Notes: a model not told the origin generated them from the letters alone. Numbered from the stretch's first letter, positions 1 to 9,106 are shown. The stretch is DNA of 64,000 nucleotides from Cyclobacteriaceae bacterium (GCA_027533395.1 JAPZUF010000004.1:124001-188000), one strand, 5' to 3'. A program made the numbers and translations.

Positions 1-184
1 TGAAGACCCGCTCGATAATTCAAAAATCAGATTAACGCTCAAACTCAATCAAGAAGACTTATCGCGTATAGTAGCAACGTTAGAACGATTTGGATACCGC
101 GTTATTGGCAGATACCAAGAAAGCAAACAAGCGCCACCGCAAAAAGAAAGATTAGATATGCTTTTACGCTATCTCGATATTTAA
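1..184 (+). CDS. CBS-domain protein, C-terminal fragment (5' end outside window)
   Basis: An open frame runs from position 2 to a TAA at 182-184 and encodes about 60 C-terminal residues (ends ERLDMLLRYLDI). The pattern 'LTLKLNQEDLSRIVATLERFGYRV' continuing into a Leu-rich tail resembles the end of the CBS-domain proteins commonly found directly upstream of nadK in Cytophagales. The CBS modules themselves would lie before the window, so the assignment rests on this tail and on synteny. No start codon is visible. The gene is followed 54 bp later by nadK on the same strand. Function beyond a likely adenosine-ligand-sensing regulatory role cannot be judged from this fragment. Confidence 0.6.
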   Translation, partial: EDPLDNSKIRLTLKLNQEDLSRIVATLERFGYRVIGRYQESKQAPPQKERLDMLLRYLDI

Positions 185-238
185 ACTATTTTCCGTACGT
201 AAACAATTCGTACTTTTATATTTCAACCTATATCGACT

Positions 239-1111
239 ATGCGCGTAGGAGTACATGGCAAAGAAATAAGTACGAAAAAAATGCCTATTGTAGAGCGTGT
301 GCTTGAGCTTATTCATGAAAGCCAGGCACAACCTGTATTATCTGAAGCACTAGGTTTGCAATGCAAAAAGGAAGGCATTAAAAGTAAATTCGATACTTTT
401 AAGCCAGGCGATAACCTTCGCGACTTGACATTTATGTTAAGCTTAGGTGGAGACGGAACTCTGCTAGAAACAGTTAACTATGTTGGTCAATTTATGGTAC
501 CTGTGCTTGGAATAAACCTTGGCAGATTAGGATTTCTGGCAACGATTAACCAAGAAGAAATAACACTAGCCATTCAAAAACTATTTGAAGGTGCCTATCA
601 GATAGATGAAAGAGCAATGCTTCGTTTAGAAACAAATCGAGATTTATTTGGGCAAACCAACTTTGCCTTAAATGATCTAACCATCATGAAAAAGGACTCA
701 GCCGCCATGATTACAGTCCATGCTTACATTGATGGAGCATTTCTAAACTCATATTGGGCAGATGGCTTAATTGTATCAACACCAACTGGCAGCACAGGTT
801 ATAATTTAAGCTGCGGAGGTCCATTGGTTTTTCCACGATCCGGGAGTTTTGTCCTAACACCTGTAAGTCCTCACAACCTTACAACAAGACCCATTATAGT
901 GCCCGATCAGTCAATAATCAAATTAGAAGTTGAAGGTAGAAGCAAACAATATCTTATTACCCTTGATAGCAGAGTTGCAACTGGGGATCTAAATCTTGAA
1001 ATAACAATTATGAAAGAAAACTTTAAAGCAAGGCTGATTCAACTCGAAGGGCAACATTATTTCAAAACACTAAGACAAAAGCTTAATTGGGGTTTTGACA
1101 TAAGAAACTAA
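239..1111 (+). CDS. nadK: NAD kinase
   Basis: This is a cytoplasmic enzyme that phosphorylates NAD to NADP with ATP or polyphosphate. The 290-residue protein has the family's usual length. Visible hallmarks are the GGDGT nucleotide-binding motif at residues 70-74, the following NLGRLGFL segment (about 93-100), an NDL motif near 145 and the STPTGSTGYNLSCGGP signature at about 180-195. The ATG at 239 is the only sensible start. A TATATTTC sequence at 217-224 is one base off the Bacteroidota -7 box. It is the first complete gene of a same-strand run leading into cell-envelope genes; nadC at 11.7-12.6 kb supplies another NAD step but is not linked in an operon. Confidence 0.97.
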   Translation: MRVGVHGKEISTKKMPIVERVLELIHESQAQPVLSEALGLQCKKEGIKSKFDTFKPGDNLRDLTFMLSLGGDGTLLETVNYVGQFMVPVLGINLGRLGFLATINQEEITLAIQKLFEGAYQIDERAMLRLETNRDLFGQTNFALNDLTIMKKDSAAMITVHAYIDGAFLNSYWADGLIVSTPTGSTGYNLSCGGPLVFPRSGSFVLTPVSPHNLTTRPIIVPDQSIIKLEVEGRSKQYLITLDSRVATGDLNLEITIMKENFKARLIQLEGQHYFKTLRQKLNWGFDIRN

Positions 1112-1127
1112 TTTTTTATTATTTTTG
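1094..1127 (+). promoter_or_regulatory. Bacteroidota-type promoter for the DUF6089 gene
   Basis: TTTG at 1094-1097 (-33-like) and TATTTTTG at 1120-1127 (matching TAnnTTTG) are separated by 22 bp. The -7 box ends 30 bp before the ATG at 1158. The -33 box lies inside the end of nadK, so the envelope genes can be transcribed separately from nadK. This is an assignment by consensus only. Confidence 0.55.
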
Positions 1128-1157
1128 TGTTCTTAGGTCAAGTGAAACTTTAATCTT

Positions 1158-2189
1158 ATGCGCAAGTTTACCTTTTTAATCTTCATAATCAGTTTGCTCT
1201 GTGTAGGGCACGAAGCATCGGCTCAAATGAGTCGCAAAAAGATAAAAAAGAACAACAGAAGCATCTCCCACTACAAAGGGAAAAAACGTGGTTTTGACCC
1301 AAATAAAAAATACAACGCAGTAGGGATAAGCTTAAATGCCATGAATTATTATGGCGATATCGCTCCCCTTCCACGTAAAGCGAGCACAGACATTGCTTTT
1401 ACAAGACCAGCCATAGGATTTTCTTATACTCATCGCTTTGGTCCTTTTTACCAGCTAACGGGTTCTTTTACATATGGTACGTTAGCAGGTTCAGATGCTG
1501 AATCGGCCGACCCATCCGGAGACAATGCCTACAGGTTTGTAAGAAACCTGAGTTTTAGAAACAGAGTAAAAGAGTTAGCCGTTGTAGGAACTTTCGATTT
1601 GTTTCCGAATCAAGGAACATACATTAGCCGAGTAAAATGGACACCTTACGCATTTTTAGGTTTAGCTGTTTTCCACCATAATCCACAAGCAAAAGGAGTC
1701 GATGGAAAATGGGTAGACTTACAACCATTAGGAACTGAAGGACAATTTGCAAACCTTCCTTCGGATGCAGCAAATGCAGGTATCAAACCTTACAACAGAA
1801 TTCAATTTGCCATTCCATTCGGTATCGGTGCCCGTTTCCGCATTAATGAAGTGATGGATATTTCAGGTGAGTTCGGTTTTCGCTACTTATTTACAGATTA
1901 TATAGATGATGTATCTAGAAATTACGTGGATTTAACCCTTCTCTCACCGGAAGCGCGTGCCTTCTCTTACCGTTCAAATGAGGTAAATCCAACGGCCTCT
2001 GAAGCAGTTGCTGCCATCGCTTCCAAAACCTTCACCTTATCTGATGGAACAATAGTCTATGCAGGTTATGGGCATGAACATCCTGATAATAAACGCGGGA
2101 ATAAAAATGACCGCGACACTTACACAATTACAACCATCCGTCTAACGTATATACTTGGTAAGACCTTCCATAGGGCCAAGTTTAGATGA
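1158..2189 (+). CDS. DUF6089-type outer-membrane beta-barrel protein
   Basis: This 343-residue protein starts with a signal peptide (hydrophobic core about residues 4-18, then GHEASAQ), followed by a Lys/Arg-rich stretch (SRKKIKKNNRSISHYKGKK). The body alternates hydrophobic and polar residues as in a beta-barrel, with repeated aromatic strand ends and a terminal strand TYTITTIRLTYILGKTFHRAKFR. It matches the DUF6089 outer-membrane family of Bacteroidota. Function is unknown; placement directly before uppS and bamA suggests an envelope role. The stop overlaps the start of the next gene by 4 bp (ATGA), so the two are probably translationally coupled. Confidence 0.8.
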   Translation: MRKFTFLIFIISLLCVGHEASAQMSRKKIKKNNRSISHYKGKKRGFDPNKKYNAVGISLNAMNYYGDIAPLPRKASTDIAFTRPAIGFSYTHRFGPFYQLTGSFTYGTLAGSDAESADPSGDNAYRFVRNLSFRNRVKELAVVGTFDLFPNQGTYISRVKWTPYAFLGLAVFHHNPQAKGVDGKWVDLQPLGTEGQFANLPSDAANAGIKPYNRIQFAIPFGIGARFRINEVMDISGEFGFRYLFTDYIDDVSRNYVDLTLLSPEARAFSYRSNEVNPTASEAVAAIASKTFTLSDGTIVYAGYGHEHPDNKRGNKNDRDTYTITTIRLTYILGKTFHRAKFR

Positions 2190-2866
2190 TGAGATTTTTA
2201 ACTTTTGTTACAGTTTATTTCTTTTTCCTTTCTGGTTTTAGTCAAAATGCAGAAATAGGTTTTGGCATTGGTGCGTGGAATTACACGGGTGACTTATCTA
2301 AAACCTATGATATTTTAGAGTACAAACCAGCGGGAACAGTAATTTATCGATCAAACAGAGGCCGAGCATTCAGCTTTAAAGCTTCCTTAACCGCAGGAAG
2401 AATTGGTGCTACTGACAGCAGATCGAAAGATGCTTTAGCCAAAGTAAGAAATGCTTCTTTCAATATATTTTTATATGAAGCATTAGTCGGAGGGGAGTAT
2501 CATTTTCTCGATTGGAGAAACGCTAAACGACCACTCCGTTTTACGCCATATGTATCCGGAGGCCTCGCCCTTTTTGGCATGGCCGGGGTACCCGATAAAA
2601 CCAGCGAATACAGCAATATCCAGCCTTCAGTTCAATTAGGAATGGGAGTAAAATATGTAATCAATCCGCTGTGGTACATCGGTTTAGATTTTGGCATGCG
2701 CAAGACCTTTTTCGATTATTTAGATAATACCTCTGAAGCCAGTAACCAATCTAAAACACCTTATCGTTTTGGTAATCCTAATGATTACGATAACTACTTT
2801 TTCACAGGCATTACCCTAACCAGAACATTTTATACAATTCCTTGCCCGGGCAGCCCATACAAATAA
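2186..2866 (+). CDS. DUF6089-like outer-membrane protein, second copy
   Basis: A 226-residue protein with a clear signal peptide (FLTFVTVYFFFLSGFSQ) followed by short amphipathic strands and the phrase 'IGAWNYTGDLS', a shorter cousin of the 'NAMNYYGDIAPL' segment in the gene before it. The shared order (GDI/GDL motif, 'YRFV/IF..' strand, 'RFTPY..GGLALF' strand, 'Y.GLDFG.R..FFDYLD' strand) shows the two are paralogues. Both are probably beta-barrels. It overlaps the upstream gene by ATGA and ends 56 bp before the likely GTG start of uppS. Role unknown. Confidence 0.75.
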   Translation: MMRFLTFVTVYFFFLSGFSQNAEIGFGIGAWNYTGDLSKTYDILEYKPAGTVIYRSNRGRAFSFKASLTAGRIGATDSRSKDALAKVRNASFNIFLYEALVGGEYHFLDWRNAKRPLRFTPYVSGGLALFGMAGVPDKTSEYSNIQPSVQLGMGVKYVINPLWYIGLDFGMRKTFFDYLDNTSEASNQSKTPYRFGNPNDYDNYFFTGITLTRTFYTIPCPGSPYK

Positions 2867-2907
2867 GGAAACAACCTAATAAATTACCTCCCAAAACATT
2901 AAATCCT

Positions 2908-2915
2908 TATTTTTG
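2908..2915 (+). promoter_or_regulatory. -7 box (TATTTTTG) just upstream of uppS
   Basis: This 8-mer matches TAnnTTTG exactly and lies 7 nt before the GTG at 2923. I see no -33 TTG at the normal distance. If active, the transcript would begin at or next to the start codon, giving a leaderless or near-leaderless mRNA. Confidence 0.35.
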
Positions 2916-2922
2916 CCAACTT

Positions 2923-3678
2923 GTGGCTTCATACAGAGAACATATTGTAACCGATAAAGTACCTCAGCACATTGCTGTTATCATGGATGGCAATGGGCGA
3001 TGGGCGAAAAAGAAAGGTGCGTTACGCATTTTCGGGCATCGAAATGCTGTTCAGTCTGTTAAAGATGTAACAGAAGCCTGTGGTGAACTTGGTGTAAAAT
3101 ACCTCACTTTATATGCATTCTCAACTGAGAATTGGGCCAGACCAAAAGATGAAGTTGATGGCTTGATGGAGCTACTGGTAAATACACTCAAAAAAGAAAT
3201 CAAAACCCTGATGGATAATCAGGTAAAACTTAAAACTATAGGAGATACCAGCCATTTGCCGATAGATTGTCAACAAAATCTGCAATGGGCAATTGATCAC
3301 ACCAGCCATAATGATGGGTTAACACTTATTTTGGCACTTAGCTACTCTGGCAGATGGGAAATTACCAATGCCTTGAAAAACATAGCAACCGATGTGAAAT
3401 CAGGAAAACTTCTTCCTTCAGAAATAAATGAGAAACTGATAGAAAACTATTTAGAGACTAAAAACATCCCTGATCCTGAATTGCTGATAAGAACAAGTGG
3501 AGAATTAAGAATAAGCAACTTTTTACTTTGGCAAATCGCATATTCAGAATTATATATAACACCAACGTTGTGGCCCGATTTTCGAAAAGAAAACCTATTC
3601 GAAGCGGTTTGGGCTTTTCAACAACGCGAAAGAAGATTTGGTAAAACCAGTGAGCAATTGAATCCGGTTGGAACATGA
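2923..3678 (+). CDS. uppS: Isoprenyl (undecaprenyl) diphosphate synthase
   Basis: This cis-prenyltransferase makes the C55 lipid carrier for peptidoglycan and surface glycans. The hallmark MDGNGRWAKKKG starts at about residue 21 (catalytic Asp 22), followed by FGHRNAVQSV, TLYAFSTENWARP, and the C-terminal LLIRTSGELRISNFLLWQIAYSEL signature. There is no ATG before the catalytic motif. In-frame starts are a TTG at 2842, which would overlap the previous gene, and the GTG at 2923; I chose the GTG because it gives 251 aa, close to family length. The stop overlaps the bamA start by 4 bp. It belongs with bamA and ompH in an envelope-biogenesis operon. Confidence 0.95.
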   Translation: MASYREHIVTDKVPQHIAVIMDGNGRWAKKKGALRIFGHRNAVQSVKDVTEACGELGVKYLTLYAFSTENWARPKDEVDGLMELLVNTLKKEIKTLMDNQVKLKTIGDTSHLPIDCQQNLQWAIDHTSHNDGLTLILALSYSGRWEITNALKNIATDVKSGKLLPSEINEKLIENYLETKNIPDPELLIRTSGELRISNFLLWQIAYSELYITPTLWPDFRKENLFEAVWAFQQRERRFGKTSEQLNPVGT

Positions 3679-6359
3679 AAAAACTTGCACTACTATTTTT
3701 TGCATTAATAATTGCTGTAAGTGCAGATGCACAATTCAGACGCAGTAGAGAAAGAGCTACGAACAGCGCGATTGATCAAAACCTGAACTACGCTAACCCT
3801 GGCGAATTTATTATTGCTGGCTTAGACGTAAGTGGCTTAAATGTGCTAGATAAAAATTCGATGATTGCCCTTACAGGCTTAAAAGTTGGTGATAAAATAA
3901 AGATCCCGGGAGATGCCATTTCAGGAGCCATTCGTAAACTTTGGAATCATGGATTGGTAGGAGATGTAACCATTAACGTTGATCGCATTGAAGGATCAAA
4001 CGTTTACCTGATTATTGTTTTAGCAGAAAGACCCAGACTAACATCATTTAAGTTTTCTGGTATATCTAAAGGACAAGAGACTGCCTTGAAGGAAGATTTA
4101 AACTTGATTCGAGGTAAAATTGTAAACGATGCCTTAATCCGCAATACCGAAAATGCAGTAAAAAAACATTTTGTTAAAAAAGGCTTCCTAAATGCAGAAG
4201 TAAAAATCATTCAACAAAAAGATACGCTGATAAGAGATGGAATAAAACTTAACATCGATGTAAAGCCGTATTCTAAAGTAAAAATCAACAGAGTAAATTT
4301 TGCAGGTAATGATGATTTTTACGAAGGCAAGCTAGAGAAGAAACTCAAATCAACAAAAGAACATCCTCGCTTTACTCTACACAGAGCAATAGCAAAAGGC
4401 TTGATAAATAGGCCATTTTGGAAAACAGGAGATAGCGCTTCCTGGCGCGATGTGAAAAAGTTTTTGAATGATAACGTTAAGCTCAATTTATTCTCGTCTT
4501 CAAAATTTATCAAAACAGATTACGAGGAAGATAAACGCAAGTTGATTTCTTTCTACAATTCTAAAGGTTATCGCGATGCTGAAATCCTAACGGATACTGT
4601 GTATGCACACAACAAAAGAACAGTTGATGTTAACATCAAATTATACGAAGGTCCGAAATACCATATCAGAAATGTTACCTGGAAAGGCAATTACATTCAT
4701 ACCGTGCAAACACTCAACACTATTTTAGGAATTAAAAAAGGCGATGTTTACGATAGAGAACTTATCGATCGAAAAATATCTTTCGATCAAAAAACAGGCA
4801 TGGATATCAGTGGCCTTTACATGGATGATGGATATTTGTTCTTCCGCGTTACACCTTATGAAACAGTTGTTGAAGGTGATTCCATAGATTTAGAAATGCG
4901 CATAATGGAAGGCGAACAAGCCATCATTAATGAAGTAACTTTTTCCGGAAACGAACGCACTTCTGACCATGTTATCAGAAGAGAGTTAAGCACTGTACCC
5001 GGACAAAAATTTAGCCGTTCCGATATTATTCGTACACAGCAAAGACTTGGTCAGCTGGGTTATTTCGATCCGGCAAAGATTGGTCGGGAGATTCTCCCTA
5101 ATCCAGCAAACGGAACTGTTGATATTGAATGGACTTTAGAAGAACAATCCAACGATCAAATCCAATTATCAGGTGGTTGGGGCGGACGATTTGGGTTTGT
5201 GGGAACTCTAGGTTTAACCTTTAACAACTTCTCAATTCGCAACATCCCGCGTATTAAAGAATGGAGACCATTGCCAGTGGGTGACGGCCAGCGCTTATCG
5301 CTACAGGCACAAGCCAATGGTAGAAATTTTCAGAATTACAGTTTTTCCTTTACTGAACCGTGGTTAGGTGGTAGAAAGCCACACTCGTTAACTATATCCT
5401 ATTCTAAATCATTCTCTCGTTCAGCAGGTATTGGTGCCCGAAGCTTTGACGACTTAAATTCTTTACTAAAATTGGATAACGTATCCGTTGGGATTGGAAG
5501 ATTTTTAGAGTGGCCCGATAACTACTTCACTTTGAACAATACTTTATCGTTCTCAGCATTCCAATTGCGCAACATCAATTATGGCTTAGGCTGCACCACT
5601 TGTAGCTCGTACGCGATTTCATTAATTACTTCAATTTCAAGAAGCAGCATTGATGATCCACGCTATCCGGCCAGTGGTTCGCAAGTAACCTTAACGGCAA
5701 CACTTACACCACCCTACTCTTATTTCAACAATAAAAACTACAATGAAATAAGTGCAGAAGAGAGAAACCGCTTCCAGGAATATCACAAATGGATGTTCGA
5801 TGCTCGCTACTATCTTCCATTAGATAAAAAGAAAAAGTTAGTGATAGAAGCAAGAGCACACTTTGGTTTCTTAGGTGCCTACAACAAAGCAAAAACAGGT
5901 ATTGGTCCATTCGAAAGATTCTACGTAGGTGGCGATGGTTTAGCAGGGGGATTCAACTCGTTCGTATTGGGGCAAGAAGTTGTTGGTTTAAGAGGCTATG
6001 AAAATAACGTGTTAACACCTCCTGATTTTGGGGGTACCATTAATACACAAAGCGATGTTAGAGGTGGAATTGTTTACGATAAATTCGTTTTAGAAATGCG
6101 TTACCCAATTACTACAGGTAATACTGCAACTATTTATGGATTTACCTTTGCTGAAGGTGGAAACAACTGGGGCAATTATCGCGACTTTAATCCGTTTAAA
6201 ATGTACCGTTCTGCCGGATTTGGCGCAAGAATTTTCATGCCTGCTTTCGGTTTAATTGGTTTGAACTGGGCTTACGGATTTGATTCTGTACCACTAGGTA
6301 GCAGAAGAGATATATCAGGCTCACAGTTCCACTTTACCATCGGACAACAAATTCGATAA
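3675..6359 (+). CDS. bamA: Outer-membrane protein assembly factor BamA (Omp85)
   Basis: This 894-residue protein inserts beta-barrel proteins into the outer membrane. A signal peptide (LALLFFALIIAVSADAQF) is followed by POTRA-type repeats over roughly residues 45-500, seen as recurring 'I..V.F.GN' starts (for example VTFSGNERTSDHVIRREL near 425). The remainder is a 16-strand barrel. The substrate-folding L6 loop motif appears as VGLRGYENN near residue 772 (the family's VRGY/F). The last strand QFHFTIGQQIR ends close to the aromatic-terminated signal typical of barrels. It overlaps uppS by ATGA and is followed within 2 bp by an OmpH gene, as in many Bacteroidota. Confidence 0.96.
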   Translation: MKKLALLFFALIIAVSADAQFRRSRERATNSAIDQNLNYANPGEFIIAGLDVSGLNVLDKNSMIALTGLKVGDKIKIPGDAISGAIRKLWNHGLVGDVTINVDRIEGSNVYLIIVLAERPRLTSFKFSGISKGQETALKEDLNLIRGKIVNDALIRNTENAVKKHFVKKGFLNAEVKIIQQKDTLIRDGIKLNIDVKPYSKVKINRVNFAGNDDFYEGKLEKKLKSTKEHPRFTLHRAIAKGLINRPFWKTGDSASWRDVKKFLNDNVKLNLFSSSKFIKTDYEEDKRKLISFYNSKGYRDAEILTDTVYAHNKRTVDVNIKLYEGPKYHIRNVTWKGNYIHTVQTLNTILGIKKGDVYDRELIDRKISFDQKTGMDISGLYMDDGYLFFRVTPYETVVEGDSIDLEMRIMEGEQAIINEVTFSGNERTSDHVIRRELSTVPGQKFSRSDIIRTQQRLGQLGYFDPAKIGREILPNPANGTVDIEWTLEEQSNDQIQLSGGWGGRFGFVGTLGLTFNNFSIRNIPRIKEWRPLPVGDGQRLSLQAQANGRNFQNYSFSFTEPWLGGRKPHSLTISYSKSFSRSAGIGARSFDDLNSLLKLDNVSVGIGRFLEWPDNYFTLNNTLSFSAFQLRNINYGLGCTTCSSYAISLITSISRSSIDDPRYPASGSQVTLTATLTPPYSYFNNKNYNEISAEERNRFQEYHKWMFDARYYLPLDKKKKLVIEARAHFGFLGAYNKAKTGIGPFERFYVGGDGLAGGFNSFVLGQEVVGLRGYENNVLTPPDFGGTINTQSDVRGGIVYDKFVLEMRYPITTGNTATIYGFTFAEGGNNWGNYRDFNPFKMYRSAGFGARIFMPAFGLIGLNWAYGFDSVPLGSRRDISGSQFHFTIGQQIR

Positions 6360-6360
6360 T

Positions 6361-6891
6361 ATGAGAATTTTAGCCACCATCGTTTTTGTATTAGTTGCTT
6401 CATCAAGCTTTGCACAGCGCTTTGGCTATATCGATACAGATTATATCCTGAAAAAAATTCCTGAGTTTAAAAAAGCAGAAGATGAAATCAATCAATTGTC
6501 TCAAGCTTGGGAGGCAGAAGTACGCGAAATGAGCAAAAATATTGATGGAATGGTAGCTAGTTTAAAAGCTGAACAGGTTTTGCTTACAGACGATATGAAG
6601 CGAGAACGAGAATTGGCCATCCAGAAAAAAGAAAATGAATTGAAAGAATATCAGAAAAAAGTTTTTGGTTTTGAAGGCTTATACTTCTTAAAAGAACAAG
6701 AGCTGATAAAACCCATACTGGATAAAATTTGGGACGCAGCCGATAAAGTTGCTAAACAAAATAACCTCGCTATTGTATTTGATAAAGCCGGACAATTAGT
6801 GATGATTTACACCGACCCGCGTTACGACTACACAGAATTTGTTTTAGAAGCACTTGGATTAGGAGACCCTAATGATACTGTGAAAAATTAA
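6361..6891 (+). CDS. OmpH/Skp family periplasmic chaperone, copy 1
   Basis: A 176-residue protein: signal peptide (ILATIVFVLVASSSFAQ), then the OmpH opening FGYIDTDYILKKIPEFKKAEDEI, a long charged coiled coil (about residues 35-115) and a return segment with 'ADKVAKQNNLAIVFDKAG'. Skp-type proteins are trimeric periplasmic holdases that carry unfolded outer-membrane proteins to BamA, consistent with its position 2 bp after bamA. Translation is probably coupled to bamA. A second paralogue follows. Confidence 0.92.
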   Translation: MRILATIVFVLVASSSFAQRFGYIDTDYILKKIPEFKKAEDEINQLSQAWEAEVREMSKNIDGMVASLKAEQVLLTDDMKRERELAIQKKENELKEYQKKVFGFEGLYFLKEQELIKPILDKIWDAADKVAKQNNLAIVFDKAGQLVMIYTDPRYDYTEFVLEALGLGDPNDTVKN

Positions 6892-6969
6892 TTGCAAATT
6901 GGCACGATTTTAACTTTAACACTTAATAGGAAACACAAAACAAGATTTCCTCTGTATTTTGAAACCGTT

Positions 6970-7527
6970 ATGAATATGAAAAACGTACTTTTTATCTTCG
7001 CATTTGGATTGTTTGCAGTAGCAGCCAATGCCCAGACCCAGAATGCCTCTAAGGTTGGCTACGCTGATGTTGATTATATCTTCAGCCAAATGCCTGAGTT
7101 CAAGCAAATAGATGCTGAATTAACAACCCTACAAAATCAACTTAAAAAGAATTTGGAAGCCAAAAGCGCTGAATTTCAGCGCAAGCTTACAGAATACCAA
7201 CAAAATGCTGAGAAAATGTTGGATGCGGTAAGACAAAATACAGTAAGAGAACTTGAACAATTACAAGCAAACTTACAAAAGCTTCAAGAAGATGCACAAA
7301 CTGAAATACAGAAAAAGCAAAACACATTAATGGAACCAGTTTACGCTAAAGTGGGCAAAACCATCGAGGAAGTAGCTAAAGAAAATGGCTTCACTTTTGT
7401 TCTAAATCAGCAAATCGGTGGTTTGGATGTTATCCTTTATGGAGACCCTGCAAATGACATTTCAGATTTAGTGTTGAAAAAAATGGGAATTACACCTGTG
7501 CCTGCAACAACAACAAAACCAAAATAG
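6970..7527 (+). CDS. OmpH/Skp family periplasmic chaperone, copy 2
   Basis: The 185-residue protein starts at ATG 6970 (a second ATG lies two codons on), which places the signal peptide VLFIFAFGLFAVAANAQ correctly; longer in-frame readings add a non-signal N-terminus and are rejected. The mature part has the OmpH entry VGYADVDYIFSQMPEFKQID, a coiled coil over about residues 50-120, and a KENGFTFVLNQQIGGLDVILYGD return segment, ending in a Thr/Pro/Lys tail. It is a diverged paralogue of the preceding gene. A strong intrinsic terminator follows at 7547-7580, closing the envelope operon. Confidence 0.92.
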   Translation: MNMKNVLFIFAFGLFAVAANAQTQNASKVGYADVDYIFSQMPEFKQIDAELTTLQNQLKKNLEAKSAEFQRKLTEYQQNAEKMLDAVRQNTVRELEQLQANLQKLQEDAQTEIQKKQNTLMEPVYAKVGKTIEEVAKENGFTFVLNQQIGGLDVILYGDPANDISDLVLKKMGITPVPATTTKPK

Positions 7528-7546
7528 TACTAAAGTATTTTAGTTT

Positions 7547-7580
7547 TAAAAGGCTCTTTGTATTTACAAAGGGCTTTTTT
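7547..7580 (+). terminator. Intrinsic terminator after the second ompH
   Basis: The hairpin arms are AAAAGGCTCTTTGTA and TACAAAGGGCTTTT, pairing with one G-T wobble around a very short loop, followed by a run of six T at 7575-7580. It ends the bamA-ompH-ompH transcript before the LD-carboxypeptidase gene. Confidence 0.85.
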
Positions 7581-7604
7581 GTTTATTAGTGCTTTAAAAA
7601 ATGT

Positions 7605-8510
7605 ATGATTAAACCTCCCTCTCTACAACCCAATGATCGCATAACCCTTTTAGCACCAGCACGTCAAATTGTGGAGGAAGATATGGCTTTTGCCATCCAA
7701 ACTTTTGAAAACTGGGGATTAAAAGTAGATCTTGGTCAACACTTGTATAACAAAGAGGCAGGTTATTTCTCCGCTCCTGATGAGTTGCGTTTGGCTGACT
7801 TACAATACGCTTTAAACAATTCAGACATCAAAGCCATTATTTGCGCGCGCGGTGGTTATGGTACAACACGCATTATCGATCAACTCGATTTTACTTTAGC
7901 CAAACAAAATCCAAAATGGATTGTCGGCTTTAGTGATATCACAGCGTTACATGCAACAGCATTTAAGAATGGAATGTTGAGCATTCATGGCAATATGCCC
8001 ATTGTAATGTCCAAAGAAAGGGCAACCGAAGCCAATCAAAAATTATACGATTTACTGTTTAAAAATGATTGTAAGACAACAACGTGGCAAAGTCACAGCA
8101 GTAATAAATTAGGAGAAGCACAAGGTAAATTAATGGGTGGAAATTTAACTTTGTTAATAGATGCCTTAGCTACCAAAACCGAAAACGAAACAAAGGATTG
8201 CATTTTAGTTGTAGAAGAGATTGATGAACATTTGTATAAAATAGATAGAATGTTCAATCATTTAAAACGTGCTGGCAAATTAGAAAACCTAAAAGGTTTA
8301 TTAGTTGGATATTTTACAAACAACAAGCAAGGCGAACGAGCTTTTCATCTTTCATTCGAAGAGATTATTTTACATCACACAAGAGATTATAATTTCCCAA
8401 TTAGTTTTGGTTTTCCAAGTGGGCATGAACAACCTAATATGCCTTGGATACATGGCGCAAAGGCTACATTGATTTGTTCAGCTAACCAATCAACGCTCAA
8501 CTATATATAA
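7605..8510 (+). CDS. LD-carboxypeptidase (peptidase S66, muramoyltetrapeptide type)
   Basis: A 301-residue cytoplasmic serine peptidase that releases D-Ala from tetrapeptides during peptidoglycan recycling. Features of family S66 are the N-terminal 'DRITLLAPAR' strand, ARGGYGTTRIIDQLDF, the nucleophile segment WIVGFSDITALH, the Glu segment LVVEEIDEHLYKIDRMFNHL, and the C-terminal His in FGFPSGHEQPNMPWIHG. The Ser-Glu-His set is therefore intact. There is no signal peptide. Its 3' end overlaps the convergent LysE gene by 21 bp. No promoter is obvious in the 25 bp after the terminator. Confidence 0.93.
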   Translation: MIKPPSLQPNDRITLLAPARQIVEEDMAFAIQTFENWGLKVDLGQHLYNKEAGYFSAPDELRLADLQYALNNSDIKAIICARGGYGTTRIIDQLDFTLAKQNPKWIVGFSDITALHATAFKNGMLSIHGNMPIVMSKERATEANQKLYDLLFKNDCKTTTWQSHSSNKLGEAQGKLMGGNLTLLIDALATKTENETKDCILVVEEIDEHLYKIDRMFNHLKRAGKLENLKGLLVGYFTNNKQGERAFHLSFEEIILHHTRDYNFPISFGFPSGHEQPNMPWIHGAKATLICSANQSTLNYI

Positions 8511-9104
8511 AATCAATCCGTAAAAGCCTAGTAAAATTAAAACTGTGCCGGGTATATAATAAATGAATTTTTGTTGATGCAATCTTCCACCTAACCATTT
8601 GGCTAACCTGGCAGCTAATACAAGAAAAGAAAAAGTGCCGCATATTATTCCGAATAAATAAGCATGTAAAGTCCAGCTGTCAGATAATACAATAAGATTA
8701 GAAGACCTCAGATAGGTAGTAACACCTAACCAAAAAGGAACAGCTAAAGGATTAAGAATGGCTAAAACTAAACCTTTAGTAAAACCATAATTGGCCGTGT
8801 TGATAGTAACAGCTTCTTTCGCTTTTTTCAATTCCCAGAAATTAAAGAAACCAAGAATTAGCATAACACAAGAACCCATCCATTGAAGCTGGTTGGCAAT
8901 GTGCGTGTTGGCTGCTATGTAGCTTTCAAACTCAACAGCAATCCACGCGTAAGGATATTCCATCAGCGATGCAGAAAGCGAAAAATAAACAGCAGTACGA
9001 AATTTATTTTCTAATCCTAATTGTATAGCACTAAGGTTAATACCTCCAGGAGGGATGGTTCCTATGAAGCTGAAGGCAAAGCCAATACAAAATACCCAGA
9101 ACAT
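8490..9104 (-). CDS. LysE/RhtB-family translocator
   Basis: A 204-residue inner-membrane protein with about six hydrophobic segments. The N-terminal motif GTIPPGGINLSAIQLGLENKFRTA is the LysE-family signature, and 'LVLAILNPLAVPFWLGVTTYL' matches the conserved second repeat. The family exports amino acids and related small molecules; the substrate cannot be inferred here. It is the last gene of a minus-strand set (DinB, ATP-grasp, LysE) with 2 bp between it and the ATP-grasp gene. Confidence 0.85.
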   Translation of the reverse strand: MFWVFCIGFAFSFIGTIPPGGINLSAIQLGLENKFRTAVYFSLSASLMEYPYAWIAVEFESYIAANTHIANQLQWMGSCVMLILGFFNFWELKKAKEAVTINTANYGFTKGLVLAILNPLAVPFWLGVTTYLRSSNLIVLSDSWTLHAYLFGIICGTFSFLVLAARLAKWLGGRLHQQKFIYYIPGTVLILLGFYGLILYIVER

Positions 9105-9106
9105 GT

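Noticed and set aside
2842-2922. Longer N-terminus for UppS from TTG 2842
   Set aside because: It would overlap the previous gene by 25 bp and add a Pro-rich, non-conserved leader; GTG 2923 gives the family's normal length.
6892-6969. Upstream extension of the second OmpH protein
   Set aside because: It begins at a TTG and would put 26 extra residues before a well-formed signal peptide, which would then lie inside the protein.
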